From Cryptomeria japonica (lineage: Eukaryota > Streptophyta > Pinopsida > Cupressales > Cupressaceae), in NCBI RefSeq assembly GCF_030272615.1, contig NC_081412.1, forward strand, positions 665,552,352 to 665,616,351: 64,000 nucleotides of DNA, in the 5' to 3' direction. A model generated the notes under the pieces. That model was not told the origin of the DNA. It worked only from the letters and a program-made list of their open reading frames with translations, and ran no database searches. Every line of letters starts with the position of its first letter. Positions within the stretch are counted from its first letter, which is position 1. Position numbers and translations under genes: made by a program. Shown here in pieces: positions 35,105 through 48,676 of the stretch.

Positions 35105-35420
35105 GTACGTAAGCGTATCTGGATCCACGTATTGTACGGGTCTACAGACTACGTGGAAAGTTATTACCACCGTGGACGACGATAGACGGTAAGACTATGC
35201 CCACGTGGACAAGGTCACGGGCTGACAAATGAGGGTATAGTTGGGAGATATGATTAGGTTTTAACATTACGTGTACCTAATTAGAGGGGTTTTATATTAA
35301 GAAAGTTAAAAGAGACGCTTTGTTCTATTTTGTGTTCTTTAGGGAAAATGATTCCAAACTCCGAATCGTATCCCTTATGCTGAATTTGTCTCTATGGAAT
35401 AGGATGTGACTGTCACGTGG
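35105..35420. promoter_or_regulatory. Cluster of ACGT-core (G-box/ABRE-like) sites
   Basis: Within about 315 bp there are GTACGTAA (about 35106), CCACGTAT (35125), TACGTGG (35150), the palindromic G-box CCACGTGG (35201-35208) and TCACGTGG (35413-35420). ACGT cores are bound by plant bZIP and bHLH factors. The cluster lies about 2.5 kb before the RopGEF ATG, so it could be part of a distal promoter. Function is inferred from sequence only. Confidence 0.4.
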
Positions 35421-36539
35421 CTACTTGAAAGCTAACAACTGTCATGGGACTTCGTTTGTTGTTTTTATATTAATAATAATGGAGTATCATTGACAATGTT
35501 GGTGTAAAAAGATCTATTCGTTTTAATTTAGAAATATTTATGATAACTATATCAAAATGTTCACTGTATTTTTATAAAAACTAAAAATTACTTAAATAGC
35601 TATATTTAAAAGATATAATTGTCATGATCCCCTTAAAAAAACAAATTGTACATAGGAAAACAAAAATCTTCATTAATGATAAAAGAGGGGTGTATCTATA
35701 GTAGTAAATTTCATATTATTAAAATTAAGAATTTCCTTTAATAATTAAGGTGTGCATAAAATTGTAATAATGAGATTTTTATCTAGTTTTGTATTGATTA
35801 TGACATATTTAAGTATTATGTCTTGCCTCAATCTTTATATATCCTTATTTACTTTCATTTACACTTACATTCTTAAGATTTTTAAAATATAGAAAAATAT
35901 TGAGATAAAATTATATTAATCATACAAATAAAATATAGAAAAATAATTTTGTAGAAATATAATAAATAAATTCTAATTTTTGTATATAATAAAAAACATG
36001 GAATCTTGTCAAATTTGATGTGAATTTGTTAATCTTTTTTTTTTTAATTGTATTTAAATTCTTGTTTACATTACTAAGAGTTTGATTAGACCTTGGAAGA
36101 TATTTATAAATGTATATCATCTTAATATCATAACCAACAAGTTATCTCGACCTTATCTATGCCTTTCAATGAGCTTCCCTTCAAGACAAATATTTCCCAC
36201 GTGTAAGATTTAGATTATATTGATGGTCTTTTAGCTTGTCTTTTAGCTACATGGAAAGTGAAGGTTAAACCTCAATAAAGCATATGAATCAATTGGTAGA
36301 AGAGAACCATCAATCACTATATCTTACTTCTTTGGGATTATAGTACAAAGAAATGCAAAAAAATGTTGAAAGTTGGAAAAAAACCTCAAAGGACAACTTG
36401 TTCATGGATGAGTACTCAGTTCAAGGACAACTTGATATTTTCAATAAGATAGTTGTCAAAGCCTTGCCTAAGAGAATAAATTATATTACTTGTGAAATTA
36501 TGAAGCTTTAAAAATAGATTCCTAGGTGGTTGATTTATT
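35421..36539. other. AT-rich intergenic DNA
   Basis: No gene or clear repeat structure seen. Confidence 0.4.
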
Positions 36540-38500
36540 ATATACAATAAAGTGTTTGAGATTCTCTCTTAATTGAGCTTGATTTTGACAAAGCTTACAA
36601 CTACATATGTTGGCCTTGAATCATCCTTAAGATGTTACAAGGTTGGGATTTCATCCTGAGATTTATGACCATGTGAGAATGTTTTTTTATGGATGTTAAT
36701 GCTAGATTAGCATTCAAAAACTACCTATCCCCTAAATTTCCTCTCCAAAGTTCCATCCACCAAGACTTTCCTCTTTCCATGTTCCTTTCTTTCTTACTAT
36801 TGATGCTCTCAACTACCTTTTTCATAATGGTGAACTTATATAAATCTTATTCATGGGATCTCCCTTCCCAACAATACTAAAGCCCTAGACTCACATTTTA
36901 TTAATAACAATATGGTTTTTATTCAAAACTTACTCAAAAAGGTGTGTAATACATTGGATATTCTATAACTCTAGTGTGGTCTTAGGATCACAATTAGCAG
37001 TGCATAAAACTAAATTATTGGTGATCCATCTCAACCCTTATCACCTTGGATTCTTGAGCAATGGAAAGAAGTTAAGCACATGGAACAATTACTAGATATC
37101 AAGTAGCATCCCTTTTAGGATTGATGTTTTTCTAAAAGACATGTGGAATTGGTTTATAAGAAAGGTTAAAGGAAAACACTTATTATGGACTAATCAGTCT
37201 TTGTCCATGTTTGGAAAATTTTAGATTGCTAATAAAATCCACTTTTAAAGTTGCATCTACTATTCCACTCAAGTTGTCTACCCTATAACAAATATTATAA
37301 CTAGAAATTTAGCTTATCTAAAGCTTCCTATGAGCAAAATAGGGTAACAAGAAAGGTGTGCCTACCACTTCTTAGATTTATAGCATTCTTTTGAAAGACA
37401 AAAGGAGATTTATAATCATTGATCCATACATCTAGGGGATTTATCTTACAATAAAATAGGTTGTGACGGATCTAGAAGGGAATTGCACCTTTAAAGAATT
37501 AGTTGGTTTGCATCCATATTCAATATGCATCAACTACTATTCCTTGGGGCATGTTGCATCAATATGATAAATTATTTCTAGCTATTTATTTTAAGATTCA
37601 TGGATCTACCTCCTTTAAATAGGCATATGTAAAGACTTAGTAGTTGGTCTCTTTGTGACTTTCCTAGTTTCATTAGTCCCTCAAGAATAGACTAGAAGCT
37701 TTGTCACCTCTTCTATTTTGTAGAATCAATCAATCCAACAAAATGACAAATCTTTGGAGATCTTCCCCAAGTTTAAAGGTAGACACCTCTTCAAATAGGG
37801 TATTCAAATGTTTAGAGGTTACTAAGATGTAAAGTTTAATTAGAAAACTTGGCAATAGCTTGACTTGATTTAGTCTTTATTGTATTGATAAGCAACATGT
37901 GATTGATTTATAGAAGCTTGTTTTGCTTAACATTTCTATCTTGATGTCTATAATTTATCTTTCTAACATTTTAAAAGATTATAAGTGGTCCAAGAGATGT
38001 GTAACGTTCATTTTTTTTCCTTTAAAATGGCTTATAATAGCTTTCACCCTCACTTTCTTTAAGCTCTATTCCAATGCTAAATGGAAATGTAAGTTCAATC
38101 AAACTAAATGGAACAAACTTCATTTGTAATTTTAGTAATCCAAGTTAGATGCTTAGTCTCAACTCACTTTGTAGAAATTCCTTCGCATCAAGTTTCTTGA
38201 TGGAAGTTTCCTCAATTTCATTTTCCCATCTTTCACTTGTCCCTTTTACACTAAGAAAGGGTCCATAAAGCATCATTTTTGGTTTTTTCACCACACCCAT
38301 AAGTTGTAGTCAACCTTCTTATGTTTGTTACCCACCCTTTCCCAAATTTTAGGTCATGGAAGCATTCCCTTCAAAGTTCACCCCTTTCTAGCTGTAATCA
38401 ATAATATTTGTTGTAAAGTGATTATCAAACAAGTATGAAAGTTCTATTGTTAGGTTGTTTTTTCACATTGAATGTTTCCTTTATAGGTTAAAAGGTAAAT
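36540..38500 (+). pseudogene. Decayed LINE reverse transcriptase
   Basis: Translating across many stops and frameshifts shows LINE-type segments in the correct order. IELDFDKAYN is at about 36570-36600. A GFHPEIYDHVRMFFYG block follows at about 36650. SSIHQDFPLSMFLSFLLLML is at about 36750, where LINEs have a RQGCPLSPxLF-like block. VHKTKLLVI is near 37005. A thumb-like segment with KVKGKHLLWTNQSLSMFG is at about 37165-37215. It is a very old copy and no product is possible. The ends are not definable. Confidence 0.65.
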
Positions 38501-39162
38501 TCCTAGCTCTAACTTATCCCTTTTGATGGCAAACCTATCTAAAGTTCTAAAGCAGTAGCTCAAGGCTCATAACCTAAGCTTGTGAATTAAGTCACTAGTC
38601 TAAACTTTCAACTATAGGCTATGATTGATCAACAAGATAATTTTACCTCAAATGTAGCCTAGATAGCCAAGGAATCCTATAAACTCTTCATCAATTCTAA
38701 GTTTTTCTTCCTAACAAAGATAATCTCCACGATATTCAAGCAATGCTCTTGTTGCTATAGACTTACAAACTATGTTTTTCTATGTAACCCTTAAGACTTT
38801 CTCCTTATTTATATGATTTATTTAAACATATCACTTTTTTTTTTGTAAAATATCGAGTAAACTTTTTAACATGACTAGTGGCGTTGGCACAACACACCCT
38901 CTGGCACCACGTGAAAAGCTTTTGACCCAAAACTATGAACCAATGAGGTCACAAATGAGAGACCTCATCCCCAAATATCAATATTGAGTTTCAAACCCAC
39001 GAGCACATTAGATCGACGAAGACACAAGCCTACAATCACAATAGCCCAGCAAAAATTTGAACCTTAGTGGACACAACAACACCACCACTTGTGACAGGTT
39101 TATTTGAGGTTGTTTCTTTTTTGTTTTAGCGGGGTATTCCAGTGCAACAGTATGACTACATT
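38501..39162. other. AT-rich intergenic DNA
   Basis: No feature seen. Confidence 0.35.
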
Positions 39163-39243
39163 CAGCCTCAGATACGAAGACAGATTGGAAGGTAGCCTCA
39201 GATACGAAGACAAATTGGAAAGCAGCCTCAGATACGAAGACAC
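39163..39243. repeat. 30-bp minisatellite, three copies
   Basis: CCTCAGATACGAAGACA begins at 39166, 39196 and 39226. A minus-strand open frame through it repeats a ten-residue unit (FVFVSEA.FQ), but the frame has no other support as a gene. Confidence 0.85.
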
Positions 39244-42200
39244 CACCACCACATAACCAACACACACTAAAGATGAACCCATTTAAACATATTATCTTGA
39301 ACAACTACATACAATTTATAATATTTAACTTAAATTAGTATAAAAATATTCAAACTTCCAAATAAAGATTTTAAAATAAAAAAACATAAATTTATTTAAA
39401 AATTTAAATTTAAACTTAAAGACCCATTTGAAAACCTAAAAAATCCCCCCACCACATACTCATGTGTTTCCCCTCGATCAAAAATGTGGGGATACTTCAA
39501 AGATTGAGTTGAAATCCACCCTATAAATTATTAAGAAGAATCATTCTTTATCTATAAAAAAAATAGAAAATAAACTCAATACTATCCGTTACGCATCACT
39601 ATTATCATGTCATGTACAAAAAAACAATAATGTTTTCTTAATATTAGGATCAATTTTCTTCTGTCTGATTTTGCACTCTTTCTCCTTGTTTTAAATTTCA
39701 AGCGAAGAAAATATCGATTGGGGAGAGTAATTATACTTCCTAATTAATAATTAAATAATAAGCTGCATGTGCTCCATAGTTGTGCAAATATACTTATATT
39801 TGGACGTGCATGGTCATTCACTTATAATAAGATTATATGTCATATTAAACGGGATAATCTTATTCATAACGAGACATTGACGCCTGGTGCAATGGAGATA
39901 TGAGAATATTATGGGAAAATTATTTAAAATTTGGTTGATATTACATGAATGGTGAGAAGATAGAGATAAAATTGTCATAATAATAGTGTAACATCATGTC
40001 ATATAACAAATTTTACATAAGATTTTTTTAAAAGAATAGAATATTTCACACATATCCATTTTTTTTTGCACTTGATAGTCTGTTCACAGACAGGCCATTT
40101 TAAATAATAAATGTTTATGATATCAAGTTATTTAAATGTTTATGATATCAAGTTTTATGGAATCAAGTATTTGAGTTGATTAAGTAAACAAATTATTTAA
40201 ATTTATAATGGTGAAATTTGTATGTTTATTTTATATTTTGTTTAGTTTTGCATTTATTTTATGAGGATGTTTTTGATATATTGATAAACGGTGCAAGTGT
40301 GTGCAAAATTAAGTCTTTGTTATTATGTCACATATCAATCCATTACATACATATTTATACATTTATCCCTACAGCCATATATTTGTTTGCACATTTCTAT
40401 ACATTTGCTCTGTTCACTTATTATTATACACATGCACACATATATTTCAAACTCATGTTACCCATTTTGATTTGGTCCCTTTCGTGTTCCAAAACAAGTT
40501 TGCAATCATGGGAGCATCCTCACAATTGTAAATTCACCATTTCCAAGCTTAAAATTTAGAATTCCAATTTGAGTGGCTCTTACCTATGTCTAAATAAACA
40601 CAAATTTAAATGATATATTTATATGACCTTATATTTAAAGGCATCCATTGCATTCATTGTGGTCATCTATAAATAATAAGTTCTCTTATTCTAAGAAGAA
40701 CAAACATTTAGATTTGGTGCACTAAAAGCAATCTAGATTTGTATAATCCTAACAACATATGCATGACTAAAGAGTATTGTTTTCAATCACTTGTTCATAT
40801 TTTTGTGGGCTTTTTATTGATACAGTAACAACCATACTAGGTATTTTAGTACGTAGATTTCAAGAAACGCATAAAAATAGGAGCATACTTGATTAGTAGA
40901 AGAGCCAAATTTAATAGTAGGACAAATCAAGACTTAAGGGACTAGTCTATAACCATGAACTAGTCCTATACATGTGAAATTTTCCTCCATAGAACATAGA
41001 TCTAATGCAAATTGTGAAATATTTCACTAAGAGGCATGATTTCCAAGACATACATCTAACAAGTTTCTAAAACTTCAAAAAAAGTAATCATTCTTCATTC
41101 ATAGAGCCAAGTACTCTCATGACCTATCTACTGCATTTAATTTCCTATATTAACATGTTAAGTGTTTAGGTGTTTAGTCCTAGCTAGATAATTAATTAAA
41201 ATTATATTTTAATCATTCATATGATATGCATGGTTTGACAAGATATAACGGTGCACTCCATTGGGAGTCATATTAATGTAATTCCTAACTATAAGATGTG
41301 GCATATCAATATACATAGACATAATCTTGTGTATGTTTCATTGGACTTGTGTGATGTTATCAAAGGAGAGTCAAACAATTGCTTGATCAAGTGAAAAGAG
41401 CTCCACCATGGATTAATTGGGGTTGATAATTTCAAGGATGTGAGATTGGGGACCATTGATCACATCCATAACATTGTAGGGTAAAAGGGCAAGTGAGAAG
41501 TAATGAATATAAAGAGTCATTGTGTTTGTGGGATTTAATATTATAAATATATTGTAAAACAATAGTTCTCTCCATCTATAGCTTGGACTAGCTAAGAAGG
41601 TGCCAAAGTAAGTCAATTATATTCACAAATCTCAAATGAAAAACATATTTTGGCTATGAACTAGCATTTAATGGGCCATCGAGAGCTAAAAGTGATAAGA
41701 TTCAAGGAAGACTAGGGAATGTGTAGTTTACTAATTGAATATTATTGGTACAAATATGGATATATAGAATCTTATTGGGGTCCCTCAAGTGGTATAAACA
41801 AATGGACTTTGCTAGGTGAAATCTATTGGTTAAGTGTGATGATCCTCTTGTCTTTTCAATGGCATGCAACCTTGTCTTGTTTGTTTAAGCATTTTGGGTA
41901 CCTATAGACTCTTTTTATTCCACATGGAATGGACAAGTGAGATCCATTTTTTATAGATTAGTTTAAGATCATGGGAGATTCTAAACCATTGCTCCTACTA
42001 TGTGGCACAACTTGATTAACAGTGATGTATTGATTGATTAATAAGCTATGCATCTTATCCATCATTTGATACTTTAATGTTATCAATTTGAATGGTAATA
42101 AATCAAAACCATTGGTCAATGTGAAAATCAAAGTCCTTAGGTGGTAATTCATAGCTCAATATTTAAATGAAAAGGCCACAATAAGGTTTCTTAGAAGATA

Positions 42201-42290
42201 TTTTCATCTATGGACTTGACTCGAAGAATGTGATGAGAGGATACATGCGAATTAAAGAATGCATATGCTTGAAACACAAATATAATCGAA

Positions 42291-44005
42291 CCTAATAAGT
42301 TGCATTTGTGTTGTAAGCATGGGTATTCCAAAGAGTGAGAAGAGTTGTTTGAGTTGTAACGAAGCTGCAAGTGAGTAAGATTTTTTTTCGATGTGCAATT
42401 CTCATAAAAATGAGGATTGGTATCTTGGGGGTTATGCTAGAGTAATAAATAGGATAGTTTGACACAAATTATCTTTCTATTTAGACAAGATTCTCGATTG
42501 TAAGTTTAAGAGACTCAAAAGACAACTTCTAAGGTACAATATAAGGCAACATTGGGATGAATATCAATATCTATCTCAAACTTTTCATATAGACTCCATT
42601 AGTACCTGTTGAGAATTTTTATCATCTAGTAATCTAGACAAGTTGTAAGGTTTTGATTGTTTGATTATAAATTTGGATGATTTTCTTGGACTTGGGAAAC
42701 TTGAAATCTACAATACTTGGTATTATGTCTATATCATTCTAAGCTAGTGATTATAACCTCAATTTTAATAGAAATGAATATGTTTAATAGGTACATATAT
42801 TCCAACCATCTTCAGGATTATACTTGATTCAATTGTTATAACATGGATGCTAGCATTTTATTTTTCCTTGATGTTGGTTTCTCATGAAGGAAGATGATTA
42901 GTTTGATGCTCGGATTTTGATAATATAAGAACATGTTTGGTGATCCAAACTTTCATTCATGTAATTGCAATTATGCAATTTGTTGTCCTTATGTTTTTCA
43001 CAGCTAGAAAAGTGTTTCTCCATATAGTTAATAAACTATTTTTGTATATAAATGATAGCTTAGTAATTTCCTTCTAATTAAAGACAAAGACATGTACTAA
43101 GATAACACGTATTATAATAGATGAAAATAACATTAATAGAGAAACATAGGTAATCTAATTATTGAGTGGATGACAATGAAGAGGTCATGGAGTATTGGAG
43201 CCATATATAATACGTTTATATAACATTGTGATTTTTGCATGCGCTTCTTATAATATATTGTTACAAGTCTTTATGTGCCAACACATCAAACTACATTTCA
43301 TCTTGATCCACTTCCAAGATATGTCATAATTAACAAATTATTATGATACAAATATCTAATTAGTGTCAAGGTTAGCTACTAAAAGACTAGTATGCATCAA
43401 AATTTATAATAATTGTATGCTCCGACATCAAGTTGGTAGTGATGTATCTAAATTCTTTTTGCAATAATGTGTCTCCATAATGAACAAAGATATTATGGTG
43501 ATACACATTTTAATTGTGAAATGAATGCATTTGTTCTAAACATAATCTTGACTATCACAATTTGGTACTAATATTTAAATAGCGGTTTACACAACACGCA
43601 TTAGATATGCAAAATAAAATCTTGGGTCTAGGGTTTAAAATCTATGAAACTAATTTTTATATTATAGATTTATATACTTATAACCATGGATTTTTTTTAT
43701 GTTTCAATGAGATTGCATTAGAATACCATTAGTGATATATCCTCGCCTCTAATTGAGCCTAATAAGTTAGATTTGTGTTAAGTATGGATGTTACAAGTGA
43801 GAGGGGTTGTTTGAGTTGTATTTGAGTTGCAAGTATGGGTAAGATTTAGTTTTGATATGTAATTCTCATGAAAATAAGGTTGATGTCTTGGGGGTTATAC
43901 TAGAGCTATAACTATGGTACTTCGGCACATTTCCTTTCAATTTAGACAAGATTCCTAATTGAAAGTGACACTTAAGAGGTTCATAATACAATGAAACACT
44001 TTTAC
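42291..44005. repeat. Diverged direct repeat, two copies about 1.47 kb apart
   Basis: 42291-42550 and 43758-44005 share, in order, CCTAATAAGTT, GTTGTTTGAGTTGTA, AATTCTCATRAAAATRAGG, TCTTGGGGGTTATRC and TTTAGACAAGATTC. The copies are strongly diverged. They could be remains of a small LTR element or of a local duplication. Confidence 0.65.
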
Positions 44006-45018
44006 TCTCATTATGAATCTCTAAGTGATTGAGAAGATAACATTGTTGTCTCTCATATATATACTCTTTGCCCCATGCTTGAGTAGGCTAGGTTTACCCT
44101 ACTAATGCTCAAATTAATGACTCTTTTTTTTATTCCTATTATATTGAAATATTAATGACAAATATTCATTAGGGTTTTCTAGTTCTCTTATTCTCTAATT
44201 GTATACAAGGATTATGTCAAAGACCATATTCAATATATTCTCTATACATTTAGCTATAACATGATCATTTTCTATCTTATAGATTTTTTTTTAATTTTGT
44301 TATACTAAGAAAGTATATTATTTTTTATTAAGATCTATCTAAGTTATACAATGAAGTTTCAGTGGTTCTTAACCATAATTTTATAAGTTATGCCAAATTG
44401 ATGAATTTATTAATGGCTACACAAATGTCATGGCTTTTTGCATGTTTCCCCATATATCAATACATATCCATCTTCACTTTAAATATATCATTGTTAATCT
44501 TGTATGTTAAATCCTAGTATATTATCAATATTAAATAATATATATACATTTGAAATAAGTGCATTGCTACATGGTAGTCAATGTTATAGCATAATAAGAT
44601 TTTCATATTTGACTACAATATGTCTTAAGGTACAAACCAAATTGAATCAATATATCTATGAAGTATACTTTTCTATTTTAGTTTGAACTAAAATCTTTAT
44701 CAAGGTGCAAACAAACCTACAAATTTGTAACTCCCATATTGATCTTGTCTTCTTCAACTAGAAGTCAGACCGAACATTTAAGAAAAAAGCTCTTTCACCA
44801 AAATCCACTCAAGACTTTATCCTTATTCCTTTACAAAATACAAATATTAATCCCAAAAAATCTTAATGCATACAATAAAAAAAGAGCCCCATTATAACTA
44901 TTTTACAACTATCATCATCTTTTTTTAATTGAAAAAATGTATATGCTAACTAAAAGAAAAAAATGTACAACATTCATCATCTTTTTAGCATTTGAGTTCT
45001 TTACACGCAAAGTTTTTT

Positions 45019-45300
45019 ATATATTGATAAAAGTTGGAGATGTCATGACAAAAGAACCCCATTCTTATTTCCGTTGAAATTTGAACACAACACTTCAAAT
45101 ATCCAATATTATGACAACTTAAAGTTACGCAACGCTCGAACGTACCATAGAAATAATATTATATTGATAGAAGTTGAAGATGTCACAAAATAAGAACGTT
45201 GTTCTTGCTTCTATTGAAATTTGAACATAACACTTTAAATATCCAAAATCACAACAACTCACCATTACACAACAGTCAAACGTACAACTCACCTTTAGAT
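45019..45300. repeat. Tandem duplication, two units of about 140 bp
   Basis: TTGATAAAAGTTGGAGATGTCA near 45018 corresponds to TTGATAGAAGTTGAAGATGTCA near 45162. ATTGAAATTTGAACA and CAAACGTAC-like parts follow in both. The units are diverged. Confidence 0.75.
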
Positions 45301-46073
45301 GTGACAAGCTTAACCAAAATCACTAGAGAGAAAGTACCCAACACCCCCATGTTTTGGACATTTCACTTCTCCTAACGTTCACTAAGACCAATTAGTCTTC
45401 GAACTTTCTTAACGATGTGATTTCAAAAGCGTATGCTTCTCCCAACGGTACATTTTGAAATGAGTTTGTAAGTGCTTTCTTAAGTAATACAATGAACATT
45501 TCTTCATTAATAATTATTTCTTATGCATAAAGTTTATGCTTTTAAAGTCAAGTTTTCACATGCCTTTTCACCATATCTTTTGTCTCTACTAGGCTGCTTT
45601 GACCATTGTGTAAATTCCCTTGGTTCAAATTTAAACAAGTACTTGGTAGAAAAATATAATAATAACATGGTGCACCTATCCAATACGTCATGCGTGACAG
45701 TCATTTATCAAAGGTCGTGGTTAAAAAAATTTAATAATTTAATTTTTAATGATGGGAAGGTTTAACGTCTATGTTTGGCAATATGTAGTGAATTTGTTCC
45801 CTTAGTGGCCAATAATACGTTTGATTGTCAATAACGTTCTTCACAAGTAATGAGAGAGTATGACAATGAAAGTTCACGAGAAGTTATGAGTTTGAATCAT
45901 CAAACCCTAGGCATGAATCTGATTTTTTTAATAATAAATTTTAACAATAATGAAGTGCACTTCAATGTTTGAAATTTAACCGTGCACTCCGTACGGAGTA
46001 GTTTCTGATAAATCTTGTTTTTAATCATTTGTTTTTTTAAACGTTTAATTAATAAAAATTAAATTAAATAGGG

Positions 46074-46190
46074 TAGGGTGAGGACTTAATAGTTGAACGG
46101 ATCAATTTGGCATCCTTATAAACATTAAATTAAATAGGGTGAGGACTTAATGGTCCAACGGATCAATCTTGGATTCTTATAAACATTTAA
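46074..46190. repeat. Small tandem duplication of about 65 bp
   Basis: The stretch AAATAGGGTGAGGACTTAAT...AACGGATCAAT...CTTATAAACATT occurs twice. It directly precedes the first unit of the 2.5-kb duplication. Confidence 0.8.
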
Positions 46191-47516
46191 TTAAAGTTTA
46201 AAAAAAAAATTGTGCCAATTTATTTTGTTTAATGAATTTTGAATTGAGAATCTATGATTATTTTGTCTTAAATTAAATTTAAAATTAAGATTATTTTTTT
46301 TCTTTTTAATACTTTGTCTTTGTAAAAGATGTTTCATCTTAAGAATATTTGATTAGATTTTTCTTTCATGATATTTTGTATTTAAAAATATCTTCTTTTA
46401 TTTAGGTATCTTGTTTCTTCTTCATGATTGACTATGTGACAATCTTTAAAGGTTATAGATATGATAAGATCTACCAAAACAAAAAGGTTATAGATATGAC
46501 AAGATCTACCATAACAATGAAAGATATGATATGTTTCATACAATTTTTTTTAATGTTTATTTATTTTTCATTCTCTTTTTAAATTGTGAGAGTTGCACCT
46601 TCTTTCTTTTCTTTTTTTAGTTATATTTTATAATTATTTAAAACAATTAATTTTTTTGTGAATTTTATATCTTCTCTTGTGATAATATGAAGATATATTC
46701 AACTATTAAATCTTAACAAATTATTTTATTAATGACTTGTATATTTCTTTCTCACTTTGCATATTTATTTTTATATAATAGAGAATTGATAAGAGATACA
46801 ATATTTTTATAGTTCATAATAGTGATTGATTATGGTTTTTAGATTTAATTATGTGGTGATTTTTGGTATCAACATTTTAGATCACACTCAATGACCTATC
46901 AAATATTTTCTTGTTTTTTATATTGAAGCATCATAAGGAGGGTGCCATCCTTATAACATTCACAAATCAAATGCATCCAAAAACGTCAAATATTTTCTTG
47001 CTCTTATAATAGATTGCTAGTGATACCAAACATTAAGCAAAAATTTATCACTCGGTTTAAATAAAACACACTCTCAAATAATTAATTCATAAATATAGTA
47101 TTTTATAAACATATAAATCATATGAAAGAGTCATAAAATAAATTATCATAAAAAATAAAAATAAATATTATCTTAATTCAATGAAAAATAGATTTTTTTT
47201 TTTAAATTACAATCTATTTGATACTTTCTGCACAAAATTTTGAGTTGGGAGAAAATGGCTCAAGCTCTCTTCCATATTATTAGTACTTGCCCTAGGCTAT
47301 ACTATTGCATTCGCTTTAATCAATTAGTTTTCACCAATCAAAAGTGATTATTATTTTTGCTTAAAAAAAACTTGGTTTTTGTAAAGTTGAGATTTATATT
47401 TTTAAATGTAAGATATTATAAAATTATTTATCTATACTTATGATTGGTTTAAAAATTTGGTGTTACAAGAGCAAATTTTTAGGAATGATAGAATTTTTTA
47501 GGTTTTTTTTTTTTTG

Positions 47517-48676
47517 TATTGATAATAAAGAGTAAACTAAAATATAAAATAGTTAAAGCTTTATCAGCAGATCATGGTAGCTTTCTAAGTAAGTAGCCAC
47601 ATCAGAGAGTATGTAAAGGCAAGGATATTGATACATGAGTTTAAACAAAATACCTGACAACATATACACAAAGCCTATACAGTCCTAAACCGTGATATAT
47701 GAAAAACATATACAGGCCTATACAACTAAAGATGCATATACAAAATCTGTCCAGCTATATACATCCAACATGAGACAATTATGTGCTAGATCCAAGCGAT
47801 CCATCCTAAGTGACCTTCCATCCAGACCAACCTTCGATCATCGAGCATTCTAGCAGTGTGTATCATTTGTTGGTGAGCCATCTGTCCATTTCCTCTTATT
47901 TCCTCCATGAGAGCATCTAGGGTGTTGACAAAGGGTGTTCTTTCAACATTCATTCTCCCCCAGGTATAGCCATGAGAGAGTTCAAAGATAAAGATTCTTG
48001 TATGCCCGTCGTTAAGGAATCTATGAAAATTCTCCTTATTTAGCCTGATAACCATAGTAACCCGCGAGAAGATAAAATGAAAGGCGAGTCTACGAAAAGA
48101 CTTAGTAAGGGCCCTTTATTTCCATTGAAATCTTTCTAAATTCCTAATTTTTCATAGATACCAAAGGATTTCACAAGATAACAGATTCCAGAAAAGATTA
48201 GTGTCTTTCTTAATGCCTTTAATAAATCTAGTAACAACATCAAGTAAGTTAATATGCATCGGTAAAATCAAACCAAACATAAGCCACACTTCCTTAGCAA
48301 TAATATAGTCAAAGAAAATATGTCTACTAGATTCCTTAACTTTACACATAGTACAAAATTCTTCTTTACTATAATCAAATCTGATAGGCAACTTATCAAG
48401 CATTAGAAACCATCTAAAAGTTTTCTTTTTAGGAGCCAAAAGAGAGCTCCAAAGAGCCTTAAACATTTTACCCCATTGAGCATGTGATAGATCCGAGTAC
48501 CAGTTAGTATTAACATGATTAAGAATATTATCATTATAAGATAGAGCTTTATAGATAGAAATTTATTTCACATTATAGAGTGGGTTGCTATCAATCCATG
48601 AGAAGGATACAAACTTGTCTTCATTCACATCACATTCTTTAGGAAGCTGCAAGAGATCATAAGCATTGCACATTAT
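47517..48676 (-). pseudogene. 3' fragment of the LINE in the first duplication unit
   Basis: It contains the zinc-binding region after reverse transcriptase (zf-RVT type): WFLMLDKLPIRFDYSKEEFC and TMCKVKESSRHIFFDY at about 48466-48290. The last Cys of the CxxC...H...C pattern is changed to Tyr; the second unit retains Cys. A further short frame (47786-48055) lies towards the 3' end, and a poly(A) tail appears as a T run at about 47505-47517 on the plus strand. Confidence 0.85.

Larger units (their letters stand above)
39244..46070. other. Gene-poor AT-rich region with old repeats
   Basis: No protein family is recognisable. Short open frames (for example 40218-40559) are AT-driven. The region includes a diverged direct repeat (42291-42550 and 43758-44005) and a small tandem duplication (45019-45300), listed separately. 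Confidence 0.4.

Noticed and set aside
39008-39304. 98-codon minus-strand frame with a ten-residue repeat
   Set aside because: The repeat is a consequence of the 30-bp minisatellite with a period divisible by three; no other coding evidence.
40218-40559. 113-codon plus-strand frame
   Set aside because: AT-driven Tyr/Phe/Ile/His composition, isolated, with no family resemblance.
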